A stretch of DNA of 64,000 bases from Bradyrhizobium glycinis. GTDB taxonomy: Bacteria > Pseudomonadota > Alphaproteobacteria > Rhizobiales > Xanthobacteraceae. Position 1 is the stretch's first letter, and each line of letters starts with the position of its first letter. The stretch lies in NCBI RefSeq assembly GCF_016031655.1, contig NZ_JACCHQ010000016.1:1-64000 (forward strand). Reading direction: 5' to 3'. Position numbers and translations under genes: made by a program. Positions 34,269 through 43,181 of the stretch are shown here, in pieces. The notes under the pieces were generated by a model. It did no database searches and was not told where the DNA came from. It saw only the letters and a program-made list of their open reading frames with translations.

Positions 34269-36059
34269 TCAGTTGCAGACCTCGACATTGGCGTCGACGT
34301 GGGGGCCGCCGCCCCCGCGATAGACGAGGCGGCAACCGGGCCTGACCGGCCGGCAGAGCAGAGCGTTGCAAAAGATCTGACCGCTGCCGCTCGAAGCACG
34401 GTTCGCGCCAGCCGCAGCCGCACCGTAGCCGCCCGCTGCAGCACCGGCCTGCGGCCGCTGCCGTGCAGGGCGGTCCTCGCCGTCGTCGCGCCGCGAGATC
34501 GCGGGCTTTGACGCGGGCTTGCCGGCGCGCTTCTTCTCGCATTCATTGTCGTCGTTCAGCACATAGCCGTCGCCGCAAACGATCCTGGTGCACTTGTCGC
34601 CTTCGGCCTTGAAACCGTGCTCGCAGACCAGCGGGCAGACCCGCGACGGCCTGGCCTTGACCGCATCGAGTGCATCGGTGCTCGCCACCTTCACGTCGAG
34701 CTTGGTGCCGGCATAGCGGTTGAACTGCGACAGCGAACGCTGCGAGGACGTATTCCAATTGCCGTCGGCCGGCCCGGAGAAACAGCCGACGCGGCCGAGC
34801 TCGCTCTGCACCGAGCGGTTGAGATCGGCCGGCGCGGTCGCCGGGGTCAGCGAGGCGACGTTGGTGCCGGCGGCGCTCGCGGCCGGCGCAGCGCTTGGCG
34901 CCGTAGCGGCGAGATTGACGCGCTGTTGCTCGGCGGCGGCCGCCTGTTGCTGTGCCTGCTCCTTGGCCTTCTGCGCGGCAAGCTGCGCCTGTTCGGCAGC
35001 CTTCGCATCGGCCGCGGCCCTGGCTTGCGCATCCTTCTGCGCGCCGAGCGCAGCAAGGCGGTCGCGCTCGGCCTCGGCCTGCTTCGCCTTCGCGATCGCC
35101 GTCGCATGCGCCTGTTCGGCGCCGATCTTCTCGAGCTGGAGCTTGGCGAGGCTCGCATAGAACCCGTCCGGATGCTGGGCGAGGAAGGCTTCCCACGCCG
35201 GCCGGTTGCCGACCTGGAGCGCGAGCTCATAGTCGCGGCGGATATCCGCCTGGGGATTGGCCACGGGCGCCGCCGGCGCCAGCTTGACCGGCACCAGCGG
35301 CACGTCCTCGCCGCCGAGCGAGCCGTAGACGAACGGCTCCTGCTTGTTGCCGGTCGACTTCAGCACGTCGTCGCGCACGAAGCCGAAGGCACGGCGGACA
35401 TCGAGGCCTGGCGTCGTCAGATGCTTCGACAGCGCGATGGTGAACGGGCTGTTGGCACCGTCGCCATCCTGCGCGGTGAAGCCGGCCTTGGCCGAATAGG
35501 CGATCAGCGTGTTGGGACTGGACGGCTCGACCTGGGCGAGGCCGCGGCCGATGCCGCGCGAGGCAATCGTGCGCTTCATCCGCTTGCTGAACGGATTGTC
35601 GCGGCAGGCATCGAGGATCACCAGACGCAGCTGCTTGGCCGGCTCGACCGCGACCAGGACACGGTCGAGCGAGAGCGCCTCGTCATAGACGTCGGTGTCG
35701 CGCTCGAGCTTGGCGTCCACCGGAATCAGATAGTTCGAGCCCTCGACCTCGATGCCGTGGCCGGCATAGTAGACCACGGCGATTTCGGCGTCGCGGGTCG
35801 CGTCGGCGAAGTCGCGCAGCACGCGCCTTGTGTCCAGCGCCGACAGATCGTGCCGGGAATCGACGACGTCGAAACCGGCCTCCTTCAGCGTCTTGGCCAT
35901 CACCGACCCGTCATTGACGGGATTGGCGAGCGAGGGCGCGTGTTGATAGGCCGAATTGGCCAGCACCAGCGCCACGCGCTTTCCGGCCAAAGCCGGCCCG
36001 GCGCCGAACATCAGGCCGAGGGCGACGACAAGCGGACAAAGTCTCAGCAAGCTGCGCAT
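34269..36059 (-). CDS. Secreted caspase-like (C14) protein with C-terminal peptidoglycan-binding-like and Cys-rich regions
   Basis: 596 residues. Signal peptide about 1-26. A caspase p20-like domain (about 28-250) carries the His/Cys dyad: His101 in 'VVYYAGHGIEV' and Cys152 in 'LVILDACRDNPF'. A coiled Ala/Gln/Lys-rich helix follows (about 310-385). Then comes a segment like a peptidoglycan-binding repeat ('LNRSVQSELGRVGCFSGPADGNW' near 420-442), a cysteine-rich stretch ('CPLVCEHGFKAEGDKCTRIVCGDGY') and a Gly/Ala-rich tail. It is probably periplasmic. The dyad suggests activity, with an unknown target. ATG 36059 matches the signal peptide; the frame is open further upstream by chance. Confidence 0.88.
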   Translation of the reverse strand: MRSLLRLCPLVVALGLMFGAGPALAGKRVALVLANSAYQHAPSLANPVNDGSVMAKTLKEAGFDVVDSRHDLSALDTRRVLRDFADATRDAEIAVVYYAGHGIEVEGSNYLIPVDAKLERDTDVYDEALSLDRVLVAVEPAKQLRLVILDACRDNPFSKRMKRTIASRGIGRGLAQVEPSSPNTLIAYSAKAGFTAQDGDGANSPFTIALSKHLTTPGLDVRRAFGFVRDDVLKSTGNKQEPFVYGSLGGEDVPLVPVKLAPAAPVANPQADIRRDYELALQVGNRPAWEAFLAQHPDGFYASLAKLQLEKIGAEQAHATAIAKAKQAEAERDRLAALGAQKDAQARAAADAKAAEQAQLAAQKAKEQAQQQAAAAEQQRVNLAATAPSAAPAASAAGTNVASLTPATAPADLNRSVQSELGRVGCFSGPADGNWNTSSQRSLSQFNRYAGTKLDVKVASTDALDAVKARPSRVCPLVCEHGFKAEGDKCTRIVCGDGYVLNDDNECEKKRAGKPASKPAISRRDDGEDRPARQRPQAGAAAGGYGAAAAGANRASSGSGQIFCNALLCRPVRPGCRLVYRGGGGPHVDANVEVCN

Positions 36060-36241
36060 GACACGACTTCCGATAGTTCCGGGCCGTGCGGCCCTTTGGG
36101 ACCGCTTTAGCAACATCCACCGCCGGCGCTTGTGATGGAGGTCACGAAGGCGACCCCGACGACAGGCCGGACGCCCTCTTTTGTTTGTCGCGCCAACGCT
36201 GTCGCGGTTCGCCAACGAACGGCGGTGCGGACCGGGTTCCG

Positions 36242-36670
36242 TCAGACGACCCCGATGTGCTCCCGATATTGCGGCAGATCGTCCGCAATCTCATGCCAGG
36301 GCGCCTTCGAGCCGACGAAAATATGGGCGCTCGGCCGGATCGAGGGGGCATCGACCAGGGTTCCCATGGCAACGTGGACCCACTCTCCTTCGCGGACCCG
36401 GGAATAGAGCAGCGAGCCGCAGCGGCCACAATGCGCGTCATGGGTAGTGTCGTCGCCGACAATCATCCGGAGATCGCCGCCCCTGACAATGCGAAGCCTG
36501 TCCTGCCGGATGCCGGCGAAGGGCTTGAAGGCGGCGCCGGTGGTGCGCCGGCAGTTCGAGCAGTGGCAGTTCATCGCGTAGGCGAATGCATCGGCCACCT
36601 CGAAGCGCACGGCGCGGCAAAAGCATTCGCCGACAAGAATGCGAGCGTTCGAATTTTCTGATTCTGTCAT
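36242..36670 (-). CDS. GFA-family (glutathione-dependent formaldehyde-activating-like) protein
   Basis: A 142-residue zinc-binding protein of the GFA fold. Cysteine motifs: 'GECFCRAVRFEV' near 14-25, 'CHCSNCRRTTGA' near 35-46 and 'HCGRCGSLLYSR' near 80-91. These match the family, whose name comes from an enzyme that binds glutathione and formaldehyde; most members have no proven activity. ATG 36670 has AGAGG upstream. It is divergent from the NTF2-like gene. The function is not certain. Confidence 0.88.
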   Translation of the reverse strand: MTESENSNARILVGECFCRAVRFEVADAFAYAMNCHCSNCRRTTGAAFKPFAGIRQDRLRIVRGGDLRMIVGDDTTHDAHCGRCGSLLYSRVREGEWVHVAMGTLVDAPSIRPSAHIFVGSKAPWHEIADDLPQYREHIGVV

Positions 36671-36763
36671 CGTGACGCCTCTCGCAAATCGCCGACACAC
36701 CCATAGCGCATTTCTGCATGTACGACTAAGTTGGCCCGAAGCCATCATGCAAGGGAACGATCC

Positions 36764-37138
36764 ATGAGCCAGGACCGGTCGAGCGTCGAAGCCGTCGTGC
36801 AATCCTATTTTGACGGACTTTATGAGGGCGACGCCGACAAGCTCGGCGCCATCTTCCATCCCTCCGCCGATCTGCGCTGGGTCGAGAAGGGCGAGCTCCA
36901 GGTTCTGACCGTGCCGGACTGGCTCGACCGCGTGCGCAAGCGCGCCTCGGCCAAGGCCGAAGGCAAGCCGCGCGAGGACTTCATCGTCACCATCGACCGT
37001 TCGGACGACAAGACCGCCTTCATCAAGGTGCGCTGCCAGCTGCCGCCGCGCTATTTCACCGATTATCTGGTGGCGATGAAGCTCGCCGACGGCTGGCAGA
37101 TCGTGTCGAAGTCGTACCGATATGATTTGAGGGAGTGA
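36764..37138 (+). CDS. NTF2-like protein, lumazine-binding-type family
   Basis: A 124-residue cone-fold protein: 'VEAVVQSYFDGLYEGDADKLGAIFHPSADLRWV' near 8-40 and C-terminal 'FTDYLVAMKLADGWQIVSKSY' are typical of the NTF2-like family annotated as putative lumazine-binding. Such proteins may be enzymes (SnoaL-like) or binding proteins; no catalytic pair can be named here. ATG 36764 follows AAGGGA. It stands alone, divergent from the GFA gene. Confidence 0.85.
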   Translation: MSQDRSSVEAVVQSYFDGLYEGDADKLGAIFHPSADLRWVEKGELQVLTVPDWLDRVRKRASAKAEGKPREDFIVTIDRSDDKTAFIKVRCQLPPRYFTDYLVAMKLADGWQIVSKSYRYDLRE

Positions 37139-37215
37139 CGGGCGCCGTTCCGCTGCCCGAATTCGGACGCACTCGCTATCCAATTCTCTGTCATCGCGAG
37201 CGCAGCTCTCGCCGC

Positions 37216-37306
37216 GTCATTGCGAGGAGCCCTTGCGACGAAGCAATCCAGAATCCCTCCGCGGAGACGGGCTGGATTGCTTCGTCGCTTCGCTCCTCGC
37301 AATGAC
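37216..37306. repeat. Intergenic inverted repeat, family R3 (copy 2)
   Basis: GTCATTGCGAGGAGC and CGAAGCAATCCAG at the left pair with CTGGATTGCTTCG and GCTCCTCGCAATGAC at the right. It lies before the beta-lactamase gene. The left edge is preceded by a partial repeat of the same motif near 37190-37205. Confidence 0.8.
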
Positions 37307-37356
37307 AGTACGGAAAACGCGCTCTATCTCCCATCCCCACTCGCCTGGAAATTCCC

Positions 37357-38214
37357 ATGCTGCTTGATCGCCGCTCCCTGCTCGCCTCGCTCTGCTGGAT
37401 GGCCGCCTCTCCCGCTCTGGCCGCGGACGCGCCGCCGGAGTTCGAATCCTACGAGCGCGAGAGTGGCGGCCGGATCGGGGTCTACGCCGAAAATCTCGCG
37501 ACTGGCGCAAAGCTCGCCTGGCGCGCCGACGAACGGTTCGTGATGTGCTCGACGTTCAAGGCTTCGCTCGCAGCTAACGTGCTGGCGCGGGTCGATCGCG
37601 GCGAGGAGCAGCTCGCGGCCATGATCTCCTATGGCCAGGCGGATCTGCTGGAATACGCACCGGTGGCGAGGCAAAATCTCGCGGCCGGCAAGATGTCGGT
37701 CGGCGAGATGTGCAAGGCCATCGTCGAGCTCAGCGACAACACCTGCGCCAATCTGCTGCTGGCGCGGATCGGCGGCCCTGCCGCGCTGACCGCATTCTGG
37801 CGGTCGCTCGGCGATACCACTTCGCGCCTCGACCACAACGAGCCCGAGCTCAACCGCTCGCAGCCCGGCGACCCCCGGGACACCACGACGCCGGCGGCGA
37901 TGGCGGGAAATTTGCGCCGGCTGGTCACGGGCGAGGCGCTGTCGCCTGCTTCGCGGGCCCTGCTCACCGACTGGATGGTGAACTGCAAGACCGGCGCAAA
38001 CCGCCTGCGTGGCGGACTCCCGGCGGGCTGGAAGATCGGCGACAAGACCGGCAACAACGGCAAGGACGCCTCGGGCGACATCGCGGTCGCCTGGCCGAAG
38101 CCGGACACGCCGATCCTGATCGCGGCCTATACCCAAGGCGGCACGCCGAGTGCGGCGCAGACCGCGGCGGCGTTCGCGCGGATTGGCCGGATGGTCGCCG
38201 AACGGCTGGCGTGA
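37357..38214 (+). CDS. Class A beta-lactamase
   Basis: A periplasmic serine beta-lactamase of 285 residues. A signal peptide with a twin-arginine look ('LLDRRSLLASLCW') ends near residue 23. Active-site motifs: S65-T-F-K68 (SxxK), S126-D-N128, E162-P-E-L-N (Omega-loop Glu) and K230-T-G232. A Cys precedes the nucleophile (Cys64), as in KPC- and SME-type enzymes, but the partner cysteine after KTG is absent (Asn). No LysR-type ampR-like regulator lies beside it. It hydrolyses penicillins by family membership; the spectrum cannot be predicted. Confidence 0.93.
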   Translation: MLLDRRSLLASLCWMAASPALAADAPPEFESYERESGGRIGVYAENLATGAKLAWRADERFVMCSTFKASLAANVLARVDRGEEQLAAMISYGQADLLEYAPVARQNLAAGKMSVGEMCKAIVELSDNTCANLLLARIGGPAALTAFWRSLGDTTSRLDHNEPELNRSQPGDPRDTTTPAAMAGNLRRLVTGEALSPASRALLTDWMVNCKTGANRLRGGLPAGWKIGDKTGNNGKDASGDIAVAWPKPDTPILIAAYTQGGTPSAAQTAAAFARIGRMVAERLA

Positions 38215-38261
38215 GCCGCGCATTGACGTAGCCGTCGCTTCCGGGTCAAGACAGACCCATC

Positions 38262-39869
38262 ATGGAAGCGACGTTTCAGACCTTTCTCATCCTGCTGGCC
38301 GTGCTGGCAGGCGTGGCACTGGTCGCACGACGCTTCAGCGTCGCCCCTGCCATCCTGCTGATGCTGGCAGGCGTCGGCCTCGCTTTCGTGCCGGGCATGC
38401 CGACGGTGGAGCTGCCGCCGGAGCTGGTGCTGCTGGTGGTGCTGCCACCGCTGATCTACTCGGCCAGCGTCGCCATGAGCTGGCGCGAATTCAGGAAGAA
38501 CCTGCGCCCGATCGTGCTGCTCGCGGTCGGCGCCGTGATCTTCACCACGGCGATGGTGGCGGCTGCCACGCACTACATGATCGGCCTGCCCTGGACCGTC
38601 GGCTTCCTGCTCGGGGCCATCGTCGCGCCCCCCGACGTGGTGGCGCCGCTCGCGATCGCCCGCCGCCTGAACATGCCGCGCCGCATCCTGGTCGTCCTCG
38701 AGGGCGAAGGTCTCGCCAACGACGCCACCGCGCTGATCCTCTACCGCTTCGCCCTCGCCGCGATCCTCGTCGGCCATTTCTCATTGCCGCTCGCGGCCGG
38801 TGAATTCCTCCTCATCGTCGCCGGCGAGATCGCCTTCGGCATCGGCGTCGGCTGGCTCTCCTTGCGCTTCCGCAAATGGTCCGGAGATCCGCAGGTCGAG
38901 CTGACGCTGTCGCTGATCACGCCCTATGTCTCATACTGGCTGCCCGAGCATGTCGGCGGCTCCGGCGTGATCGCCACGGTGGCCTGCGGGCTCTATGTCA
39001 GCTGGAACGGCCCATTGCTGATCTCCTCGGCGACGCGCCTGCAAGGCATCTTCTTCTGGGATCTCGTGATCTACCTGATCGAGGGCATGCTGTTCCTGCT
39101 CACCGGCTTTCAGATGCGCGCGCTCTACGAGAAATCGAAGACTTTTCCGCTCGACGACATTCTCATCGCGACCGCATTCGTCCTGGTGATCGTCGTCATC
39201 GCGCGTTTTGCCTGGCTCTATCCCGCGACCTATCTGCCGCGAATGTTCTCCAGGTCGCTGCGCGAGCGCGATCCGTCGCCGCCATGGCAATGGCCGTTCG
39301 TGCTCGCCTTCACCGGCGTACGCGGCGCGGTGTCGCTGGCCGCCGCGCTGGCGCTGCCGTTCGCGCTGCCGAACGGCGAGGCCTTTCCGTATCGCGACCT
39401 GATCCTGTTCGTCGCGTTCGGTGTCATCTTCGTGACGCTCATCGGCGTCGGCTTGACGCTGCCGCCGGTCGTGCGTTGGCTTGGCGTCGCCGAAGCCGGT
39501 CGTCACGAGCATGCCGCCGAGCACGAAGCGGAGATCGTCGCGCGGCGTCAGGCGCTGGAGGCCGCGCTGAAATCGCTCGACGCGCTCACTGCGGAAAAAG
39601 CGGTTTCCGACGAGGTGATGCGGCTGCTGCGCGCCCGCCACGATATCCGCCTCAACCAGCTCCCGGACTCGCTCGATCCCGACCGTCACGACATCTCCGC
39701 CGCCGGCACCGCTCTGACCCGCGATCTGATCGCCGCCGAGCGCAAATTCATCCACAACCTCCTGCGCGACGGCCAGATCACCGACGAGACGCGGCGGCGG
39801 ATCGAGCGCGATCTGGACCTGGAGGAGGCGAGCCTGGCGAACCGGGAATATCGGGCCGGGCCGCTGTAA
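38262..39869 (+). CDS. Na+/H+ antiporter, CPA1 family
   Basis: A 535-residue protein with about 12 membrane spans (1-410) and a hydrophilic, helix-rich tail (about 415-535). Family markers are 'LPPLIYSASVAMSWREFRKNLRPI' near 63-86, 'GAIVAPPDVVAPLAIAR' near 121-137 with the ion-binding Asp, 'LEGEGLANDATALILYRF' near 147-164 and 'FTGVRGAVSLAAALALP' near 349-365. It probably exports Na+ (or K+) for pH and salt tolerance. It follows the beta-lactamase by 47 bases, with no functional link apparent. Confidence 0.93.
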   Translation: MEATFQTFLILLAVLAGVALVARRFSVAPAILLMLAGVGLAFVPGMPTVELPPELVLLVVLPPLIYSASVAMSWREFRKNLRPIVLLAVGAVIFTTAMVAAATHYMIGLPWTVGFLLGAIVAPPDVVAPLAIARRLNMPRRILVVLEGEGLANDATALILYRFALAAILVGHFSLPLAAGEFLLIVAGEIAFGIGVGWLSLRFRKWSGDPQVELTLSLITPYVSYWLPEHVGGSGVIATVACGLYVSWNGPLLISSATRLQGIFFWDLVIYLIEGMLFLLTGFQMRALYEKSKTFPLDDILIATAFVLVIVVIARFAWLYPATYLPRMFSRSLRERDPSPPWQWPFVLAFTGVRGAVSLAAALALPFALPNGEAFPYRDLILFVAFGVIFVTLIGVGLTLPPVVRWLGVAEAGRHEHAAEHEAEIVARRQALEAALKSLDALTAEKAVSDEVMRLLRARHDIRLNQLPDSLDPDRHDISAAGTALTRDLIAAERKFIHNLLRDGQITDETRRRIERDLDLEEASLANREYRAGPL

Positions 39870-39875
39870 CCTTTT

Positions 39876-39946
39876 GTCATTACGAGCGCAGCGAAGCACT
39901 GCCTCTGCGGAAGGACTCTGGATTGCTTCGCTGCGCTCGCAATGAC
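39876..39946. repeat. Intergenic inverted repeat, family R3 (copy 3)
   Basis: GTCATTACGAGCGCAGCGAAGC at the left pairs with GCTTCGCTGCGCTCGCAATGAC at the right, with a single mismatch. It lies between convergent genes (antiporter and cell-wall amidase). Confidence 0.8.
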
Positions 39947-39971
39947 GGGGGCGCGGAAGCACCTGAGCCAA

Positions 39972-40784
39972 CTAGCGTCGCTCGCAAAACTCCCTCATTG
40001 CAGCAGCGACTGCTTGCGCGACGGTCTCCTGCCGCTCCGGCGAGTTCATCTCCATTTCCTCGTCGCGATTGATGATCGAGCCGGCCTCGAGCAACACGGC
40101 GGCGCTGCGCGTGCGCGACAGCACGACGAGCCCGTCATAGCGGTAGACGCCGACATCCTTGTCGAGCAGCTGGCGCTGGTAGCGGCCCATCAGCGGCAGG
40201 GTGTACTGGCTGGCATAGTGTAGGCCCTGCTCCTTCAGCTGCTTGCCGATCATGCGGGCCAGCATCAGGCTGGTGGCAAAGTGCGGATTCTGCCGCGACA
40301 CGAACAGCGAGTGGCCCGAAAAGCGATCACTGAAATAGCTCTTTGCGCCGTCGAATTCCCAGGTCTCCAGCAGCTTGTCCGGCACCGAATCATGATGGAC
40401 CGACAGGAACAGATCGGCACGGCTTTCGTTCGCAGCACCGACGCGCTTGAACAGGCTCGGCCGTGCCTTGCCATCGGTGACGAGCAGGCGGGTTGCGGCA
40501 AAGCCGTCGGACTTGAGCCTGGCCGTGATGAGCCGTGCGAGGCGAAAGTTGAAGCCGAACTCCGGATCGTTGCGCGCGCTCAACGCACCGTAGGAGTCGG
40601 GGGTGTGGCCGACATCCACGACGATCCGGAGTTTTCGCGGCTCGCATTTCTCCGGCAGGGAGAGTCTCGGTTTCGGCTTTGCAGCCTTCCGCGGCCCGGC
40701 CGCTTGGCTTTGGTCAGCGGACGAAAACAGAAACGGGATCAGTAAAACGACAATGGCGACGAAGGCGCGCCACAATTTGCTCAC
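39972..40784 (-). CDS. N-acetylmuramoyl-L-alanine amidase (Amidase_3 family)
   Basis: About 270 residues with an N-terminal signal ('LWRAFVAIVVLLIPFLF' near 4-20). The catalytic fold is shown by 'RIVVDVGHTPDSYGA' with a zinc His near residue 58, 'LFLSVHHDSVPDK' with the second His near 126, and 'AAVLLEAGSIIN' with the catalytic Glu. The family's first zinc Glu is less clear ('DPEFGFNF'). It cleaves the bond between MurNAc and the stem peptide in the periplasm. The start is a GTG at 40784 that overlaps the TGA of the dioxygenase gene (GTGA), with GGGGAG upstream, so it is coupled to that gene. A longer reading frame upstream is spurious. Confidence 0.88.
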   Translation of the reverse strand: MSKLWRAFVAIVVLLIPFLFSSADQSQAAGPRKAAKPKPRLSLPEKCEPRKLRIVVDVGHTPDSYGALSARNDPEFGFNFRLARLITARLKSDGFAATRLLVTDGKARPSLFKRVGAANESRADLFLSVHHDSVPDKLLETWEFDGAKSYFSDRFSGHSLFVSRQNPHFATSLMLARMIGKQLKEQGLHYASQYTLPLMGRYQRQLLDKDVGVYRYDGLVVLSRTRSAAVLLEAGSIINRDEEMEMNSPERQETVAQAVAAAMREFCERR

Positions 40785-41677
40785 ACCGGCCTCTCCCCCT
40801 TCACCGTCACGCGCGTGCCCGAGCGTGTGTGCGGCCAGTAGTCCCACATCGCGCGGTGCTGGGTGCAGCGGTTGTCCCAGAACGCGATGGCGTTCTCGGT
40901 CCAGCGGAAGCGGCACTGGAACAGCGGGTTTTCGGCGTGCTGGTAGAGATAGGCGAGCATCGCGTCGCTCTCGTCGCGCGGGATGCCGTTGATGTGGCGG
41001 GTGAAGCCGCGGTTGACGTAGAGCGCCTTCTTGCCGGTGACCGGATGCGTGCGCACGACGGGATGCTCGGCATGGGGATAAGACGGACGGTCGGCGACGG
41101 CGTAATTCGCATAGAGCCCGCGATAGATCGGTTCGCCGTCGTGCAGCGCCGTCAAGCCGTCGAGATAGGCCTTCATGCGCTCCGACAGCGCCTCATAGGC
41201 CGCGTACATGTTGGCGAACAGCGTGTCGCCGCCGCGCGGCGGACATTGCTTGATGTAAAGGATCGAGCCCATTGGCGGCTCGAGATCGCAGGACACGTCG
41301 GAATGCCAGCCCTCGCCATTGGCGCGCGGTGAGTTCTTATCCGCATAGATCTTCATCAAGGCCGGGTCTTCGTCCTCGTGGGGAGCTGCGGGATGGACAT
41401 GCAGCTCGCCGAACTTGCGGCCGAAGGCTAGGTGCTGCTGCGGCGTGATGTGCTGGTCGCGGAAGAAGATCACAAGGTTTTCGGCGAGCGCACGGTGGAT
41501 CTCGTCCATCTGCCGATTGGAGCGGGCATCGCCATCGACGAGCTTGCCGATATCGACGCCCGAGATCTCCGCGCCGATGATGGGTGTGAGCTTTTCGACG
41601 GCGATGGTCTCATACGGCGCACCGTCTTCAGCGGTGTGGCGATAGCGCGGGCCCTGCTTGCCGGCGAGTGAGCTCAT
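40781..41677 (-). CDS. TauD/TfdA-family 2-oxoglutarate- and Fe(II)-dependent dioxygenase
   Basis: 298 residues. The iron triad is His125-x-Asp127 ('GEGWHSDVSCDLEPP') and His274 ('CTQHRAMWDY'); Arg289 in 'SGTRVTVKG' would hold 2-oxoglutarate. It hydroxylates an unknown substrate and releases succinate and CO2; taurine, alkylsulfonates or aryloxy acids are typical for the family. No ABC transporter for sulfonates is adjacent, so tauD proper is not supported. ATG 41677 has GGGAG upstream. It is coupled by 4-base overlap to a cell-wall amidase. Confidence 0.9.
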   Translation of the reverse strand: MSSLAGKQGPRYRHTAEDGAPYETIAVEKLTPIIGAEISGVDIGKLVDGDARSNRQMDEIHRALAENLVIFFRDQHITPQQHLAFGRKFGELHVHPAAPHEDEDPALMKIYADKNSPRANGEGWHSDVSCDLEPPMGSILYIKQCPPRGGDTLFANMYAAYEALSERMKAYLDGLTALHDGEPIYRGLYANYAVADRPSYPHAEHPVVRTHPVTGKKALYVNRGFTRHINGIPRDESDAMLAYLYQHAENPLFQCRFRWTENAIAFWDNRCTQHRAMWDYWPHTRSGTRVTVKGERPV

Positions 41678-41756
41678 GGCGTGTCTCCCGATCGTTGTTG
41701 ATTGGGAGCTATCGTAGCGCGCGAAGGCGGATACGCAATCTGCACCGCAAACACAG

Positions 41757-41855
41757 TCGTCGTCCCGGGGCGCGCGTACCCGTCGTAACCGCACAGTCCT
41801 GTCGTTATGGGTCCCGGATCGGCGCGCGCTTAAGGCGCGCTTGTCCGGGACGACG
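41757..41855. repeat. Intergenic inverted repeat, family R5 (copy 2)
   Basis: TCGTCGTCCCGGGG and TCCGGGACGACG form the ends; GGCGCGCGCTTAAGGCGCGC is an inner palindrome, and GTTATGGGTCCCGG is the shared core of the family. It lies between ispG and the dioxygenase gene. Confidence 0.75.
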
Positions 41856-41884
41856 GAGATGGGTGAGGCGTCAGCGGAGCAAAA

Positions 41885-43168
41885 CTACTCCGCCGCTGAT
41901 ACCGGCACCTTGGTGCCCTGGCCATAGCGCTGGTCGATGTAGTCGATCACCAGCGCCTTGAAGTCGGCGGAGATGGTCGGGCCGCGCAGCGTGCGGAACT
42001 TCTTGCCGTCGACGAAGACGGGCGCGGCCGGCGCTTCGCCGGTGCCGGGCAGCGAGATGCCGATATTGGCGTGCTTGGATTCGCCGGGGCCGTTGACGAT
42101 GCAGCCCATCACCGCGACGTTGAGCTCTTCCACGCCGGGATATTTGGTCTTCCAGGTCGGCATCTCGTCGCGGATGAAATCCTGGATCGAGCGGGCCAGC
42201 TCCTGGAACGTGGTCGAGGTGGTGCGGCCGCAGCCCGGGCAGGCCGCAACCAGCGGCACGAAGGTGCGGAAGCCCATGGTCTGCAACAGCTCCTGGCCGA
42301 CCTGCACCTCGCGGGTGCGGTCGCCGCCGGGCTCGGGCGTCAGCGAGATGCGGATGGTGTCGCCGATGCCCTGCTGCAAGAGGATGCCGAGCGCGGCCGA
42401 GGACGCCACGATGCCCTTCGAGCCCATGCCGGCCTCGGTGAGACCGAGGTGGATGGCGTAGTCTGAACGCGCCGCAAGATCCTGGTAGACCGCGATCAGG
42501 TCCTGCACCGCCGAGACCTTTGCGGAGAGGATGATGCGATCCTTGGGCATGCCGAGCTCTTCGGCGCGCGCGGCCGAGAGCAGCGCCGACTGCACCATGG
42601 CCTCGCGCGTCACCGCGCGCACGTCGCGCGGGTTGGGCGAGGCTGCATTCTCGTCCATCAGCTTGGTCAAGAGCTCCTGGTCGAGCGAGCCCCAATTGGC
42701 GCCGATGCGCACCGGCTTGTTGTTCTTGTTGGCGATCTCGATGATGTCGGCGAACTGGGTGTCGCGCTTGTCCTTGAAGCCGACATTGCCGGGATTGATG
42801 CGGTATTTGGCCAGCGCCTCGGCGCAGGCCGGATAGGCCGCGAGCAGCTTGTGGCCGATATAGTGGAAGTCACCGATCAGCGGCGTGGTGATGCCGCGCT
42901 TGGCGAGGCCGTCGCGGATGTACGGAACGGCGGCCGCGGCCTCCTCGCGGTCCACGGTAATGCGGACCATTTCGGAGCCGGCGCGCGCGAGCGCTGCGAC
43001 CTGGGCGATGGTGCTTTCGACATCGGCGGTGTCGGTGTTGGTCATCGACTGCACGACGATGGGCGCACCGCCGCCGACGGCAACGTTGCCGACCTTGACC
43101 TGGGTGGTGCGGTGCCGGGGCGCCGGGCCCGCGATGTCTGAATCGAGAGGGTTTTCGAGCTTGTTCAT
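41885..43168 (-). CDS. ispG: 4-hydroxy-3-methylbut-2-enyl diphosphate synthase
   Basis: The penultimate enzyme of the MEP isoprenoid pathway, converting MEcPP to HMBPP with a [4Fe-4S] cluster. 427 residues. Cluster ligands Cys310 and Cys313 ('AACPGCGR'), Cys356 and Glu363 ('VMGCIVNGPGE') are all present. The N-terminal TIM-barrel carries 'PIVVQSMTNTDT' near 36-47 and 'RINPGNVG' near 123-130. It lies 13 bases after the eamA gene on the same strand. An FPP-type synthase is encoded at 33301-34224. Confidence 0.97.
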   Translation of the reverse strand: MNKLENPLDSDIAGPAPRHRTTQVKVGNVAVGGGAPIVVQSMTNTDTADVESTIAQVAALARAGSEMVRITVDREEAAAAVPYIRDGLAKRGITTPLIGDFHYIGHKLLAAYPACAEALAKYRINPGNVGFKDKRDTQFADIIEIANKNNKPVRIGANWGSLDQELLTKLMDENAASPNPRDVRAVTREAMVQSALLSAARAEELGMPKDRIILSAKVSAVQDLIAVYQDLAARSDYAIHLGLTEAGMGSKGIVASSAALGILLQQGIGDTIRISLTPEPGGDRTREVQVGQELLQTMGFRTFVPLVAACPGCGRTTSTTFQELARSIQDFIRDEMPTWKTKYPGVEELNVAVMGCIVNGPGESKHANIGISLPGTGEAPAAPVFVDGKKFRTLRGPTISADFKALVIDYIDQRYGQGTKVPVSAAE

Positions 43169-43181
43169 GGCGGTCCAAATA

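Noticed and set aside
34269..36059. Anti-phage caspase system
   Set aside because: The caspase-like protein has a signal peptide and no sensor, TPR or gasdermin gene nearby, so a defence role is not supported.
34617..36110. 497-codon plus-strand open frame
   Set aside because: It is antisense to the caspase-like gene, with composition typical of a shadow frame.
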